A stretch of DNA of 64,000 bases. Origin: Petrosia ficiformis (Eukaryota > Porifera > Demospongiae > Haplosclerida > Petrosiidae). How positions within the stretch are numbered: position 1 is the stretch's first letter; each line of letters begins with the position of its first letter. Positions 49,701 to 57,753 of this stretch are shown one piece after another. The notes below the pieces were generated by a model. That model worked only from the letters and a program-made list of their open reading frames with translations, did no database searches and was not told the DNA's origin. The DNA lies in NCBI GenBank assembly GCA_947044365.1, contig OX345636.1, positions 13,349,309 through 13,413,308 of the forward strand, given 5' to 3'. The position numbers and the translations under genes are program-made.

Positions 49701-52700
49701 CATGTATATCAATTCTAAAGCATTTTAATGCAAGCAGTTGATCTGGAATGATCCATACATGTATTATAATTATCTGTACTTGAAATTTGTTCAAACGTAA
49801 GAATAAAGGAATTTAATTATACACAATGTATATCTACATGTACACGTACATGTACATGTAACTGCAAAGTAGTATTCTGAGTGAATGGTACATATATGTA
49901 CATGTACATTCTAGATGTGCTTCACTAAAGTCTGTTCACAATCACAATGATCTCAAAATTAGGATGTGTTGACTTATACGTAATATGGTGTATAGTTTAA
50001 TGTCATACGGTTAATACATTATTATACCTTAACTCAATAATGAAGCAATTGATTGAAATTTGACATACATGTACATGTACACAGAAAAGAATGGGAAGGA
50101 TAGTTATATGAAAATGATATACATGTAGGTAAAAAGATTGTTGGTCATCCAAACTAAAGTTATGAACATTTTTCTGAGGTCATAGTGAATGTGAATGACC
50201 TATAGCCACTGCTAAATAATGAAGTATTTGCGACTACAATGGTTTAATTCCTTGCTGTAGCATTGTCTTTTGCTGATTGGGATGTACAAATCTTACTCTA
50301 TTCAGGTATTAAAATTAATACAAAAAATCTATTTAGAAATTTTATCCCATGACCCTAGTGTTCTCAAATCTGGTCAAATAAAATGACGTACATGTATATG
50401 CAATGTAGCAATAATTATTTTATAAATAGAAGACATACCAGGTATTCATAATATCCAATAACTTTGTTCTGTAGCTCTGCACTTACACCAGCATCCTTCT
50501 AGAATTATATAAAGAAAACAACTTTAAACATAATGTTCGCAAAAATCAACTATTTTATAACAAATTCAAAGTGTACACACAACTACTATGCTTCTTAGAC
50601 ACTTGCCTAAAGTATAAACCTCTCACATTTTGCCCAAAAACTGTCATATTTTGTAAACATGATTAAGTTAGTCAATAGCAAAAAAAACACATTAAAAGTT
50701 AAAATACTTGCAAAAATGTGTTTCATGAGCAGAGAAAAATTTAAGAATCAAAAATTTCATTTCATAATAGGGTACATATCTTTTTAATGTACTAAAATGA
50801 ATAGTTTATATGTACACATGTAGTATTCAATTTTGGGTTATTTAAATCACACATAAGTGTACATCTATAGACAAACTCTTGAATACATGCAAACAATTGA
50901 GTCAACATTTTTAGAAATTTATAGAATTATCACATACCAAATATTCCTGTATGGCATCAAGTCGATGTACATATCGGGCTCTCTGTGCATCTGAATTAGA
51001 CAACATGGAAGCCAAACCTCCCAGTATATATCCAAACATTACAGTACCCCAAAGCATGCATAAAATAGAGAACCATTTCTCTCCTTCAAGTAGTGGATGA
51101 ATATCACCATATCTGAGGATTTAAAAGGAAGTGAGTAAGATAATAATCTTTAGTTTGTCCCTTTAGACTCTGTAGACCACTACTGTACATGCACTTACCA
51201 ACAATGGCAAGGATCATAACTAAATGTACATAATAATAACTACATAACAATTAAGCTAATATACCCATTCATAAATGTACATGTACACTGCCAGAGTTGA
51301 ATAATATTGCCTTCCCGTCGTATTAGCCTATCCCCATAGCAGTACTACATAAAGTTTGCTCTGCATGATATCTGTAGCCATGTTGACACTGAAGTCACAC
51401 CTTAAAAAATGTCTGCAACACAGAAACTGTGCAATCCAAGTACATATCTGTTGGTGTAATGATATTCAATAACAGGGGACTATGCCAAAGAGTCTTCCTG
51501 GTGAATCATTCATCAAAGTACATGTACATGTATGTATGCACAGTAGTTCAAGAGCAAATCAGGGGACAGACAGACAGACGACTTTGCTTTATACACATAA
51601 AGATTATGTAATTATTTTATTATCTATGCACAATTGGCCAAAACGACAATGCCTATAACAAATTCATCCAGTCCTGTGTAAGTTCATAAACCACTCAGGA
51701 CTTAGATGTACATGTATGTATATTGTACATTTATGCCAAAGGTTAATCTGTACTGTATTGTGTATTCATACTATTATACATACATTACTCACCCAGTGGA
51801 AGTTGTAGTTGCAACAGCCCAATATAAGGCCATTATATACTTCTCAAACACAGAAGACACAGCTAAGTTAATATCTGTATGATATTACAAGTACAATGAT
51901 AACTATTGGATTGGCTAGTATACACTGTATATGTATGCCTGGATTCACAAGTGTGTATGGTACATGCATAACACTGTACAATAACTTTACCCAATGATAT
52001 TGTCTCAGGGTCATTAGCCCAGCTCCCCTGTTTGCACTCTGTGGCATTGCTGTAAGAAACATTATCACATGCCAAAACAAACCATACACAAGCTTGAATG
52101 TGTATGCTCATAGCAGCAAGATAGATGAATCGTATACCACGTATAATACTAGTGTTACTACCAAGTTCTTTTTCTCTTTTGGCTATAGGTAAAAATCATG
52201 TCAAAAATATATTATGAAATTTTACACATTAAATACTATTATACATGTAAGTATAATTATAATTATACCTTGTATGTATAATTTATTAATTATACTTATT
52301 GTTGCTGTAATGTATAGTTATACTTATTGTTGCTATAATGTATAGTTATACTTATTGTTTGTATCAATCAGTTAACATCACAATTACTTCTGTATGTTTG
52401 TTGAATGATATGGAAAGTTACATGTATAGCTACAGAATGTCTACTGAATTATAGTTATGCATTCTTGCCAGTAGAATAATTAATAAAAGAGTTTTAGACT
52501 GTTCATTATACCAATCATAAATTTATGCACACAATGAATACTAAATGAACCTACATGAGAGCTTTCACTTCACTATACATGTACATGTATGTATTTATTT
52601 GAAAAAAGTTGATACTCAGACAAAAAGACCAACATATTGGTTCAGGTAGTACTAGTATTGTCAATGTTTAAGGACTGTGAATACAAACTAAACTCACAGC

Positions 52701-53163
52701 ATAGCTGCCATAGGCGATAGCATCTCAAAAATCGATTCAATCTCAGAAAAGCAGCATAGTAGTCAGTATACCCCGCTGCTAATGCTGTAATTTCCAAGGG
52801 AATAATGGACAGAATGTCTGGAATCAGTGTACTTTTAAGGTATTGCAAGGCTATTTGTTTCACATTTGTTACAATGATTCCCTTTTCTTCATAGCCAATG
52901 AACAGATTAGAAATTATCCCAATTATGTAGGTAAAATCACAAGCATACAGTAATCCAATACTCCACAATGCACTGCCATCAAATGCAACTTGCAAACTAA
53001 CACACAAGCATGCAATGACTGCACTGATTGATAATGTCACTTCCCACAAACGTATAGGTACTGATTTTGGTGAAATAACCAGACTGTTTTGTTTTTCGTG
53101 ATGCAACTCGTCCTCTAGATCTTCCAGGGAGAGAACTCGGTCAGGATGTTTGTCATCATCCAT
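12249..53163 (-). CDS. CNGK: CNGK: four-repeat cyclic-nucleotide-gated K+ channel, 42 coding exons
   Basis: Pseudotetrameric ion channel in the plasma membrane: one polypeptide folds like four subunits, opens on cyclic nucleotide (cGMP in studied relatives) and passes K+. Joining 42 exons with GT..AG borders and matching phases gives 6537 nt, exactly 2179 codons including the stop. The ATG is at 53163-53161 and the TAA at 12251-12249. Each repeat has S1-S6, a GYGD filter (residues 247-250, 756-759, 1381-1384, 1929-1932), a C-linker and a cNBD with a GDIG turn. The length suits CNGK proteins as I remember them (about 2,200 residues). Ordinary CNG and HCN subunits are single-repeat and CNG pores lack GYGD. 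The ATG is the only good start before S1. Introns make up about 84 percent of the gene. Weakest joins: the exon-38 acceptor and the GTCAGA donor of exon 33. The family call is very secure; single borders may be off by a few bases. Confidence 0.93.
12700..12862. repeat. MITE copy (TTCACATTCAC family)
   Basis: In the last CNGK intron. Shares the right end TTTTGAGGTCATCATGAATG and the interior TTTCAATTCATTGCTTCATT with copies at 26041, 29620, 32707, 47676, 49925 and 60690. Confidence 0.55.
13449..13680. repeat. Tandem duplication of about 115 bases
   Basis: Two successive copies of GTAGCTTGTTCTTCATGTAT..GGCTACTTATG..CCATCCCTATGATTGGTTAA..TGTGTCACATACATGACTATGCA. The second contains the extra GGCCTGCAAGGCC palindrome and leads into the element at 13601-13995. 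Intronic. Confidence 0.7.
13601..13995 (+). mobile_element. MITE, GGCCATCCCTAT family
   Basis: Starts with a short palindrome (GGCCTGCAAGGCCATCCCTA). It contains TCAATTAATGGGCGTGGC and the CAGCCATGATTACTGAATGC segment and ends near CAAAACAATCATATGGATAC, an imperfect complement of the start. Fuller copies are at 24905-25325 and 40654-41000. Confidence 0.6.
15358..16133. mobile_element. Compound hairpin element in a CNGK intron
   Basis: 15358-15521 is a near-perfect palindrome (CTTAATGTTGGCACGAAG and its complement, with an inner GTGCTGTATCAG stem). It abuts a second unit, 15521-16133, with ends TTTATTGTTGCGAGGGTGCA and TGATGCACCCACACATTTAT. No coding frame is supported inside. Confidence 0.65.
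16521..17112. mobile_element. Second copy of the AACCCTC-type element
   Basis: Begins AACCCGAGCCGCGTAGGCGG, carries (TG)n at 16560-16600 and ends GCGAGGGTTCTGCACTTTAG. The same order of parts occurs at 11640-12035. Intronic in CNGK. Confidence 0.55.
18505..19690 (+). pseudogene. Decayed hAT-type transposase inside a CNGK intron
   Basis: Lies antisense to CNGK in the intron between exons 36 and 37. The frame at 18505-18900 encodes 131 residues resembling the hAT/CGGBP1-like transposase N-terminal half (FVRILVCANIPLEKAEHM, CKQGGTIPGPYKLR, then VVIVNETTDSRE, which holds the D/E-T-T-D motif typical of hAT). Similarity continues in broken frames to about 19680 (KFAGGRKRHYLDFLR, TWFEAVKYH), with several stops. 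No terminal repeats were confirmed. It is dead as an enzyme. Confidence 0.7.
24290..24650. repeat. Dispersed repeat shared with 39170-40285
   Basis: Shares CTAGCTTAATACTGCC, CTAGGCAAGCATA, GAATTATTATCTAGAATCAT and, further on, CAAATTTACTGTCGATG..CGTCAACGTCTAATTTTCT with the region at 39170-40285. Between CNGK exons 30 and 31. Confidence 0.6.
24905..25325 (+). mobile_element. MITE, GGCCATCCCTAT family
   Basis: Begins GGCCCGTAGGGCCATCCCTA and ends near CAAAGCAGTCATAGGGATAC. The ends are imperfect inverted repeats (ATCCCTAT..ATAGGGAT). The interior includes AGTTGCGTCATTCCCGGG and TCAATTAATGGGTGTGG. Between CNGK exons 30 and 31. Confidence 0.7.
25678..25743. repeat. 33-base unit repeated twice
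   Basis: Two adjacent identical copies of CTGGTACATTATTCAGATGC followed by AGTATAAAGAATG. Intronic. Confidence 0.85.
26041..26282. repeat. MITE copy (TTCACATTCAC family)
   Basis: Between CNGK exons 28 and 29. Left end GTCTGTTTACATTCAAGATA; right part ACATTTTTCTGAGATGATGG and GTGAATGTGC, an imperfect inverted pair, with the GAAGCAATGGATTGAAAC interior. Confidence 0.6.
26586..26812. mobile_element. MITE with GGTTCACATAATGA ends
   Basis: Left GGGGTTCACATAATGATGCA and right TGCATCATTACATGCATGTG..AACC form terminal inverted repeats around GCGTTGC-rich sequence. A second copy is at 42424-42653. Between CNGK exons 27 and 28. Confidence 0.75.
29620..29838. repeat. MITE copy (TTCACATTCAC family)
   Basis: Left GGTCATTCACATTCACCTTG and right TTTTGAGGTCATTGTGAATG are inverted. 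Just downstream of CNGK exon 23 on the + strand view. Confidence 0.6.
32707..32790. repeat. Fragment of the TTCACATTCAC MITE
   Basis: Shares AGGTCATTCGTG..CCTCAGAAAAAAGTTCATAACTTTAGTTTGGAAGGAT with the other copies; the right end is missing. Lies between CNGK exons 18 and 19. Confidence 0.5.
33228..33480. repeat. Inverted fragments of the GGCCATCCCTAT family
   Basis: GCTTGGTCAATTAATGG at 33254-33270 and its counterpart CCGTTAATTGACCAGGCC near 33447-33465 face each other, so parts of the element lie head to head. Intronic, between CNGK exons 17 and 18. Confidence 0.45.
34577..34620. repeat. (TA)n microsatellite
   Basis: About 40 bases of TA inside the intron between CNGK exons 16 and 17. Confidence 0.9.
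35501..36256. repeat. Tandem duplication of about 373 bases covering an exon edge
   Basis: 35501-35873 and 35874-36256 are near-identical. Each unit starts CACAGAATGCTCGGCAACCC. The first unit includes the first 37 coding bases of CNGK exon 15 and its splice acceptor; the second repeats both within the preceding intron. An unrecognised frame (LDIQQDKDHKGLLSF) is present in both units on the + strand. Confidence 0.9.
37040..37205 (+). mobile_element. tRNA-derived SINE
   Basis: Contains a tRNA-like head with an A box (CAGCTCAGTTGGTAGAGC) and B box (GGGTTCGAATCCC), then CACCTGAGGCAACTCTC, a short linker repeating GCCTCAGGTG, a (CTTT)n tail (37147-37195) and the shared end CATCTCCGATAACATCATG. 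The acceptor stem lacks its 5' half here. In the intron between CNGK exons 13 and 14. Two relatives lie at 48558-49050. Confidence 0.75.
37629..38037. mobile_element. MITE with CACTGCAAAAATAG ends
   Basis: Ends CACTGCAAAAATAGAATTGT and TTATTTTAATTTTGCAGTG; interior CACAAAGAAGGTTTGGAAAT as in 1390-1749. Directly followed by the TTAA element at 38079. Intronic. Confidence 0.7.
38079..38682. mobile_element. piggyBac-type MITE with TTAA target duplication
   Basis: Flanked on both sides by TTAA (38075-38078, 38683-38686). Ends CCCTTAGAGGATTGAGG and, on the other strand, CCCTTAGAGCACTGATG. TTAA duplication and CCC ends are the piggyBac pattern. It is 604 bases with no transposase. Between CNGK exons 12 and 13. 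Confidence 0.8.
39170..40285. repeat. Compound dispersed repeat with inverted coiled-coil-like frame
   Basis: Starts CTAGCTTAATACCGCCTTTG; the CTAGGCAAGC..GAATTATTATCTA block occurs twice (39174-39315, 39744-39880). A Lys/Glu-rich frame (LRKELREKTKEI) occurs forward at 39428-39520 and again on the minus strand at 39905-40040, so the centre is an inverted pair. The end matches 24500-24650. Between CNGK exons 11 and 12. Confidence 0.6.
40434..40477. repeat. Near-perfect hairpin
   Basis: ACAGGTTTACAGATTTGC is followed immediately by GCAAATCTGTAAACCTGT around a one- or two-base centre. Intronic. Confidence 0.85.
40654..41000 (+). mobile_element. MITE, GGCCATCCCTAT family, with (TA)n
   Basis: Begins GGCCCGTAGGGCCATCCCTA, holds a (TA)n run at 40698-40732, then AGTTGCGTCATTCCCGGG and TCAATTAATGGGCGTGGCGC. 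The right part diverges. Intronic in CNGK. Confidence 0.65.
42072..42121. repeat. Hairpin with 16-base stem
   Basis: TATAATCACCTTGCCC and GGGCAAGGTGATTATA pair around CTAGGCTGTAGACCCCA. Intronic, between CNGK exons 10 and 11. Confidence 0.8.
42424..42653. mobile_element. Second copy of the GGTTCACA MITE
   Basis: Left TGGGTTCACAAAATAACACA; right AAGGCTTTGCGTCATTATAT then GAACCAGC. Shares GAATCAGATCCTAACCTCGT with 26586-26812. Between CNGK exons 10 and 11. Confidence 0.7.
43819..44205. mobile_element. hAT-type MITE with 8-base target duplication
   Basis: Ends CAGGGCATAAACGAAGGTG and CACCTTTGTTTATGCCCTG are inverted repeats. Both sides carry GTACATGT (43811-43818, 44206-44213). CAGGG ends with an 8-base duplication are the hAT signature. 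It is 387 bases and non-coding. Between CNGK exons 10 and 11. Confidence 0.88.
46794..47145 (-). mobile_element. MITE, GGCCATCCCTAT family, reverse orientation
   Basis: Reads ATCCCTATGATTGCTTTGTG at the left and GGCCCTGTGGGCCATA at the right, the reverse of the copies at 24905 and 40654. Between CNGK exons 6 and 7. Confidence 0.65.
47676..47908. repeat. MITE copy (TTCACATTCAC family)
   Basis: Left GTTATTCACATTCACACATG; right TTTTGAGGACATTGTGAATG; interior AAATTTCAATTCAGTACTTT. Between CNGK exons 6 and 7. Confidence 0.6.
48558..49050 (-). mobile_element. Two tandem tRNA-derived SINEs
   Basis: On the minus strand each unit has a tRNA-like head (GCTCAGTTGGTAGAGCATCT, then GGGTTCGAATCCCACC in one and GGGTTTGAATCCCACC in the other), a GCCTCAGGTG repeat, a (CTTT)n tail and the end GATAACATCATGTA. 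Units start near 48569 and 48835 and both keep about 70 bases upstream of the tRNA part (GCCTGCTCATACAGGCATAT). The predicted anticodon loops (TCAGAGT, CCGGAGT) lack the usual T33, so they are not counted as tRNA genes. Between CNGK exons 6 and 7. Confidence 0.75.
49925..50202. repeat. MITE copy (TTCACATTCAC family)
   Basis: Left AAGTCTGTTCACAATCACAA; right TTCTGAGGTCATAGTGAATG. This is one of the longest copies. Between CNGK exons 5 and 6. Confidence 0.65.
52289..52361. repeat. 28-base tandem repeat
   Basis: About 2.6 copies of TTATACTTATTGTTGCTATA followed by ATGTATAG. In the first CNGK intron. Confidence 0.8.
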
Positions 53164-53658
53164 ACTTTGACATCAACACGTGTTGTCTTATTGCGTCTTA
53201 GTCTGATATCACAGTTTCCATAGAAACTGTTCGCTCATAAATTAATGTGCGCGAGCGAGAAAAAAAAAAAAAGAGTCCTCCTTATGAATGTGTTTTTAAA
53301 TGGGGGGACAATAATAACTATCATGTGTACCAAACTACAAAATTTGAGGGGGCACCAGCCCCTGGATCATGGCATTGATTATCTATGAGTGTGACTGTGA
53401 CATAGCCACACCCCTATTTTATGCGAAGTTTCAAACTTGATTTCAGATAAATAGAATAAACGGTAGACTAGTTTGCACTTTCTCAAGGAAGCCCTAAATA
53501 ATTATATTAAGTATTAAGCTATAAATATAATTATAAAAAATATAAGTACAGAGGCGTGGCTGACGATACACAAAGAAGAAGCAATTTATTGGAACAGAAA
53601 GAGTCTTGAAACGAAGCAATTGAAGGTACACATGTATAGAGTATTTAGTATTTTCGAA

Positions 53659-53660
<2 letters not shown>

Positions 53661-53699
<39 letters not shown>

Positions 53700-53773
53700 A
53701 TAAGCACTGTCAGGGTAGTTACTATACCAGCTGTATTGTATACTGACCAAACGTAAAACAAATTATTGCCCTA

Positions 53774-53813
<40 letters not shown>

Positions 53814-53818
53814 TTTTT
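53661..53818. repeat. Two (TA)n runs and a poly-T tract
   Basis: TA runs at 53661-53692 and 53772-53795, the latter followed by about 23 T. They lie upstream of CNGK; 53164-55080 otherwise shows no supported gene. Confidence 0.85.
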
Positions 53819-55079
53819 ACCTCACTTGTACTTTACTTGTTCAGCTTTACTATGATTTCATCAAAATCCACTTAAATATTAAATTACTATAAAATCACTC
53901 TTTCTCCTTTTTCTAATTTTTGTTTTGTTGGGGTGACTTAGTATTAGCAGTATGCTATCTGTCTTAGTCCTTTGCTTTGCATAAATATAATTATTTAGTG
54001 GAATTATTGACCACTTTGGTAGCTTATTGTAAGGTAAGACAATTCTGTTTCAGCAGGGCAATTCACCACAATTAAGTTTACTGCCTTCTGACCGAATAAA
54101 AGACTAGCACTTACTGTAAGTCATTGCAGCAATAAATAGTTTGTAAGTCCAACTTAGACTATAACAGCACCAGAATTTCCTTACAGAATTGTCCCACCTT
54201 ACCTTATACACATCACCCTGTAGCATCCGTGCAGTTTCTTCATTTTCATATAACAGGAAGTATATACCAAACTGTTTATGTCTTATTAGATTCAATGTGT
54301 TTTACAAACATGTTTCAAACTGAATTGTAGTTTTTTGTACCTCTTTTTTTATTCATATGAAGAGATGGAATTTGTCTCTGATGCTAATCATTTTCATAGT
54401 CAGGCTCATAATTGTGCATATTGCTATCAGATGAAATTATTGGTTTCATAAGTATACATGTACATGTACATGTAGCTATAATACTATGATTATAGCTGTT
54501 ATTGTCCTAACCAAATAGTATAATATTTAAACAGACCACATTTACAAATAATTTTGCCAATTATAATTCTATACACCTACTATAATTCTTCTACCATACC
54601 ATACTATATAAATATAACATTAGTTTTGGGATTTCCTTATTATGAAGAAGCAACCAGATTTTTCAAATTTTTCATATTTACTATAATTGTTATGATAATC
54701 ACATTGATAACATACTGTATGTACACTACAGTTAATATCAATAACATACATGTATGTATGCTAGAACATATTGCATGTTAATATTGTCATAATAACATAT
54801 GTATGCTATAGTATATTGCATGTCATAATTATTATCAGTTGAGTATTAGGACACTACAGATGTAAACTATGTTATTAGAAGAAAATATTGTTTATTTAGT
54901 GTAAGAGGTCAAAACAATTTTCCCATAATTGAAATAGTGTAATAAGTGGGAGGTAATGGAAGGATGACACATATGTTGAATAATATTCGTGTACAGAAAA
55001 AAAGCTGTGTGTGCGTGGCGGCATGGCAATAGGCCTACATTCTTTAATTTTGGAGTCAGCATTTTTGATATGTTTTGAT

Positions 55080-55250
55080 GCATGGGCCAAATTGGCTCAA
55101 CAATGGTTACTGTGTGCACCATTGGGTATACATCTTGAGCCAATTAACAAAGAGTTAGTGTGTTTGTTACAATATAATCATAATTAACTGTGCCATCTGG
55201 CCCAAAGAGAGAACTGTGCAGTACCAAATAAGAAGATCTTTGGGCCAATG
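55080..55250 (-). repeat. Left arm of an inverted repeat pair
   Basis: Reverse complement of 57754-57815 joined to 58270-58430: shared motifs include GAGCCAATTTGGCCC, CCATTGTTGAG, TTTGTTAATTG and CTCTCTTTGGGCC. The right-hand partner is interrupted by another element. Confidence 0.7.
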
Positions 55251-55499
55251 GTGAGCCATATGAGCTTATCAAACATTTGTGAATTTGTACATCACAAATG
55301 AACCCAGAATGATACCATCACTTGATTAGTCAAGCAATCATAACAAGAGGTAGGGACATTTTGCCAGTGCACAAGTGTAATAAATATTAGCATGTGTTTC
55401 CATTTGAAATTTCAATATCCCATCTCTGCATTTATATTGCCTGATGTGTATAACAAACAGTGTTCTCCCCAGAGCGGCAAGGCACACACATGTACTACA

Positions 55500-56465
55500 T
55501 GTACACAGTATTCCACTACCTGATATATTTACACATGTATATACTATCATTGTACTTCCATTGACTACAGTGTACACTGTGAGTGAAGTACACTGTACGT
55601 ACTTTGAATGTACTACACAGTATTCCACTATCTGATATATTTACACATGTATATACTATCATTGTACTTCCATTGACTACAGTGTACACTGTGAGTGAAG
55701 TACACTGTACGTACTTTGAATGTACTACACAGTATTTCACTACCTGATATATTTACATACTATAGTATCACTGTACTTCCATTGACTACAGTGTACACTG
55801 TGAGTGAAGTACACTGTACGTACTTTGAATGTACTGCACAGTATTCCACTACCTGATATATTTACATACTGTACTATCATTGTAATAACTTGACTATACA
55901 GGATTTTGCTTACAGATAATCAACAACTGATTTAACTAATAAATAACCAGTATTTATACAAAAACATAAAGAAACTTCTAGAATACATGAGAACAGGTGC
56001 TGGACAGCTGTGGTAACCAGCTGTGGTGTATATGTATGAAAAGAACAGTACGACTATGTGATAACCAATTTACACCTAAAGTACAGAAATTAATTTTAAG
56101 ATATTTGAACAACAAGGTGATTAGTTCACTTAAAAGTCTGTTCACTTAGATTACCACAATCATTGTACTTCCATTGACTACAGTGTACTTTGTAAATGAA
56201 GTACATTGTACTTCGAATATACTACACAGTAATACACTACCTGATATATTAAGTTTACATGTACATACTATCACTGTACATGTACTTCCATTGACTACAA
56301 TGTACTTTGTGAATGAAGTACAGTATACTTTGAATATACTACACAGTATTACACTACCTGATATAATAATTATATATATATATTATCACTGTACTTCCAT
56401 TGACTACAGTGAGTAAAGTACACTGTACTGTAGATGTACTTTGAATGTACTACACAGTATTACAC
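55500..56465. repeat. Minisatellite, units of about 107-120 bases
   Basis: At least four units from 55500 to 55870 and about three diverged units from 56160 to 56465. Each holds CATTGTACTTCCATTGACTA, CAGTGTACACTGTGAGTGAA and GTACTACACAGTATTCCAC. A single related piece lies at 18225-18350 in CNGK. Frames across it are repeat artefacts. Confidence 0.85.
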
Positions 56466-57290
56466 CTTAATACTATGCTATCTTATATATACAAATATAA
56501 AGGGAATTCCCTGATTACTATATATGATTACAGTACTAAGTAGTACTATTGTACTACCCTTACTAAATTATAGTAATTATGTCAGATACTACAGTTATTT
56601 TTAGGTCATAATTTATTTACTATAGTTTAAACCAAATTCCTCAGTTGTTTACAAGTTTATATCATATTGGATTAGTAATGAGCAGAAAGCTAGGACACAT
56701 AACAGTGACCACTCTTGGGGAATGTCAAGTGCTATCAATTAGTATTGTTTTAGTTCTTGGGTAGAACTAGAGGTACTAGAACTATAACTAAATTGTTATG
56801 AACAACATCATCACTGTCAACAATTAACACTTCTGTGAAGTATCTTTGTAAGCTAAACTAAACCTTGGGTACTAGAACTACATGTAATACATGCACTAAA
56901 CTAGAATATTTTAAGGATTGAGTACTAGAACTAATACTAAACTAAACACTTTTCTGTACTGGATACTAGAACTAATACTACATTAAATATTTTGTGCTGG
57001 AACTACATGTAATACTAGTACTTACTGTACTAGAACAACACTACTATCAATTTTATTGAAACAAGAAACTTACCAGATATTAGCGAATCACATTCAGTCT
57101 GCTCATAATTCTCCTAAATGCCGTCTCCTCGGTTAGCTAAATTTAAAAGGCTATACCTTTACATGCATTAGTGACTGCAATAATTCAATTAATGTGTGGG
57201 TGGCGGCATTGAATAATTGATGTGTGGGTGCAGTGTTAGGTGTTATATACTTAAAAACTATTTCCATATAACCCTACATTAGTACAGCTT

Positions 57291-57700
57291 TATAGTGGTG
57301 TAGGTACTTATGTACTGTTATACTCTATGATAAACTCACTGTGAATTCTAGTTTTGCTTTATAGTGGTGTAGGTACTTATGTACTGTTATACTCTATGAT
57401 AAACTCACTGTGAATTCTAGTTTTGCTTTATAGTGGTGTAGGTACTTATGTACTGTTATACTCTATGATAAACTCACTGTGAATTCTAGTTTTGCTTTAT
57501 AGTGGTGTAGGTACTTATGTACTGTTATACTCTATGATAAACTCACTGTGAATTCTAGTTTTGCTTTATAGTGGTGTAGGTATTTATGTACTGTTGTACT
57601 CTATGATAAACTCACTGTGAATTCTAGTTTTGCTTTATAGTGGTATAGGTACTTATGTACTGTTGTACTCTATGATAAACTCACTGTGAATTCTAGTTCA
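57291..57700. repeat. 69-base tandem repeat, about six copies
   Basis: Unit contains TTTATAGTGGTGTAGGTACT and ACTCTATGATAAACTCACTG with TGAATTCTAG. Units at 57361, 57430 and 57499 are identical or nearly so. The TTTATAGTGGTGTA segment also occurs in the MITE family at 3105 and 4205, so the array may have grown from one. Confidence 0.9.
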
Positions 57701-57753
57701 TTATATTCACTATACTCGGTTTGGCTTGACTTTGCCTGTTTTTGGCTTATACA

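Larger units (their letters stand above)
45191..53163 (-). other. CNGK repeat I (exons 1-9, residues 1-470)
   Basis: Exons: 52698-53163, 51991-52182, 51793-51874, 50938-51112, 50439-50498, 49361-49465, 46581-46727, 45926-45994, 45191-45305. Exon 1 alone carries an acidic N-terminus, S1 to S3 and an S4 with spaced arginines (LRLNRFLRCYRLWQL). Exon 2 holds S5 and an extracellular loop with Asn-X-Ser/Thr sites (NVS, NAT). The filter reads TTTSTGYGD and is split: exon 3 ends two bases into the Gly codon and exon 4 supplies the rest. S6 and the C-linker follow. Exons 7-9 form the cNBD (HKGLVE, then MFGE). In the phosphate-binding cassette the usual Pro-Arg-Thr is replaced by Thr-Cys-Gln (Cys441), so nucleotide binding here is doubtful. 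Exon 10 (44683-44851) is a charged linker to repeat II. Confidence 0.9.

Noticed and set aside
12249..53163. Four separate tandem HCN/CNG channel genes
   Set aside because: No stop codon, start region or signal-free gap is found at the linkers; phases run through all junctions and the total length is a multiple of three.
54104..54295. Minus-strand frame ending in a plausible donor (GDVYK, then GTAAGG)
   Set aside because: No start context, no acceptor partner and no recognisable domain; cannot be tied to CNGK, whose own ATG lies downstream at 53163.
55338..56416. Frames repeated across the tandem array
   Set aside because: They restate the minisatellite unit and carry no domain.
55500..57700. 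CRISPR-like array
   Set aside because: Units are contiguous tandem copies without distinct spacers, in eukaryotic intergenic DNA.
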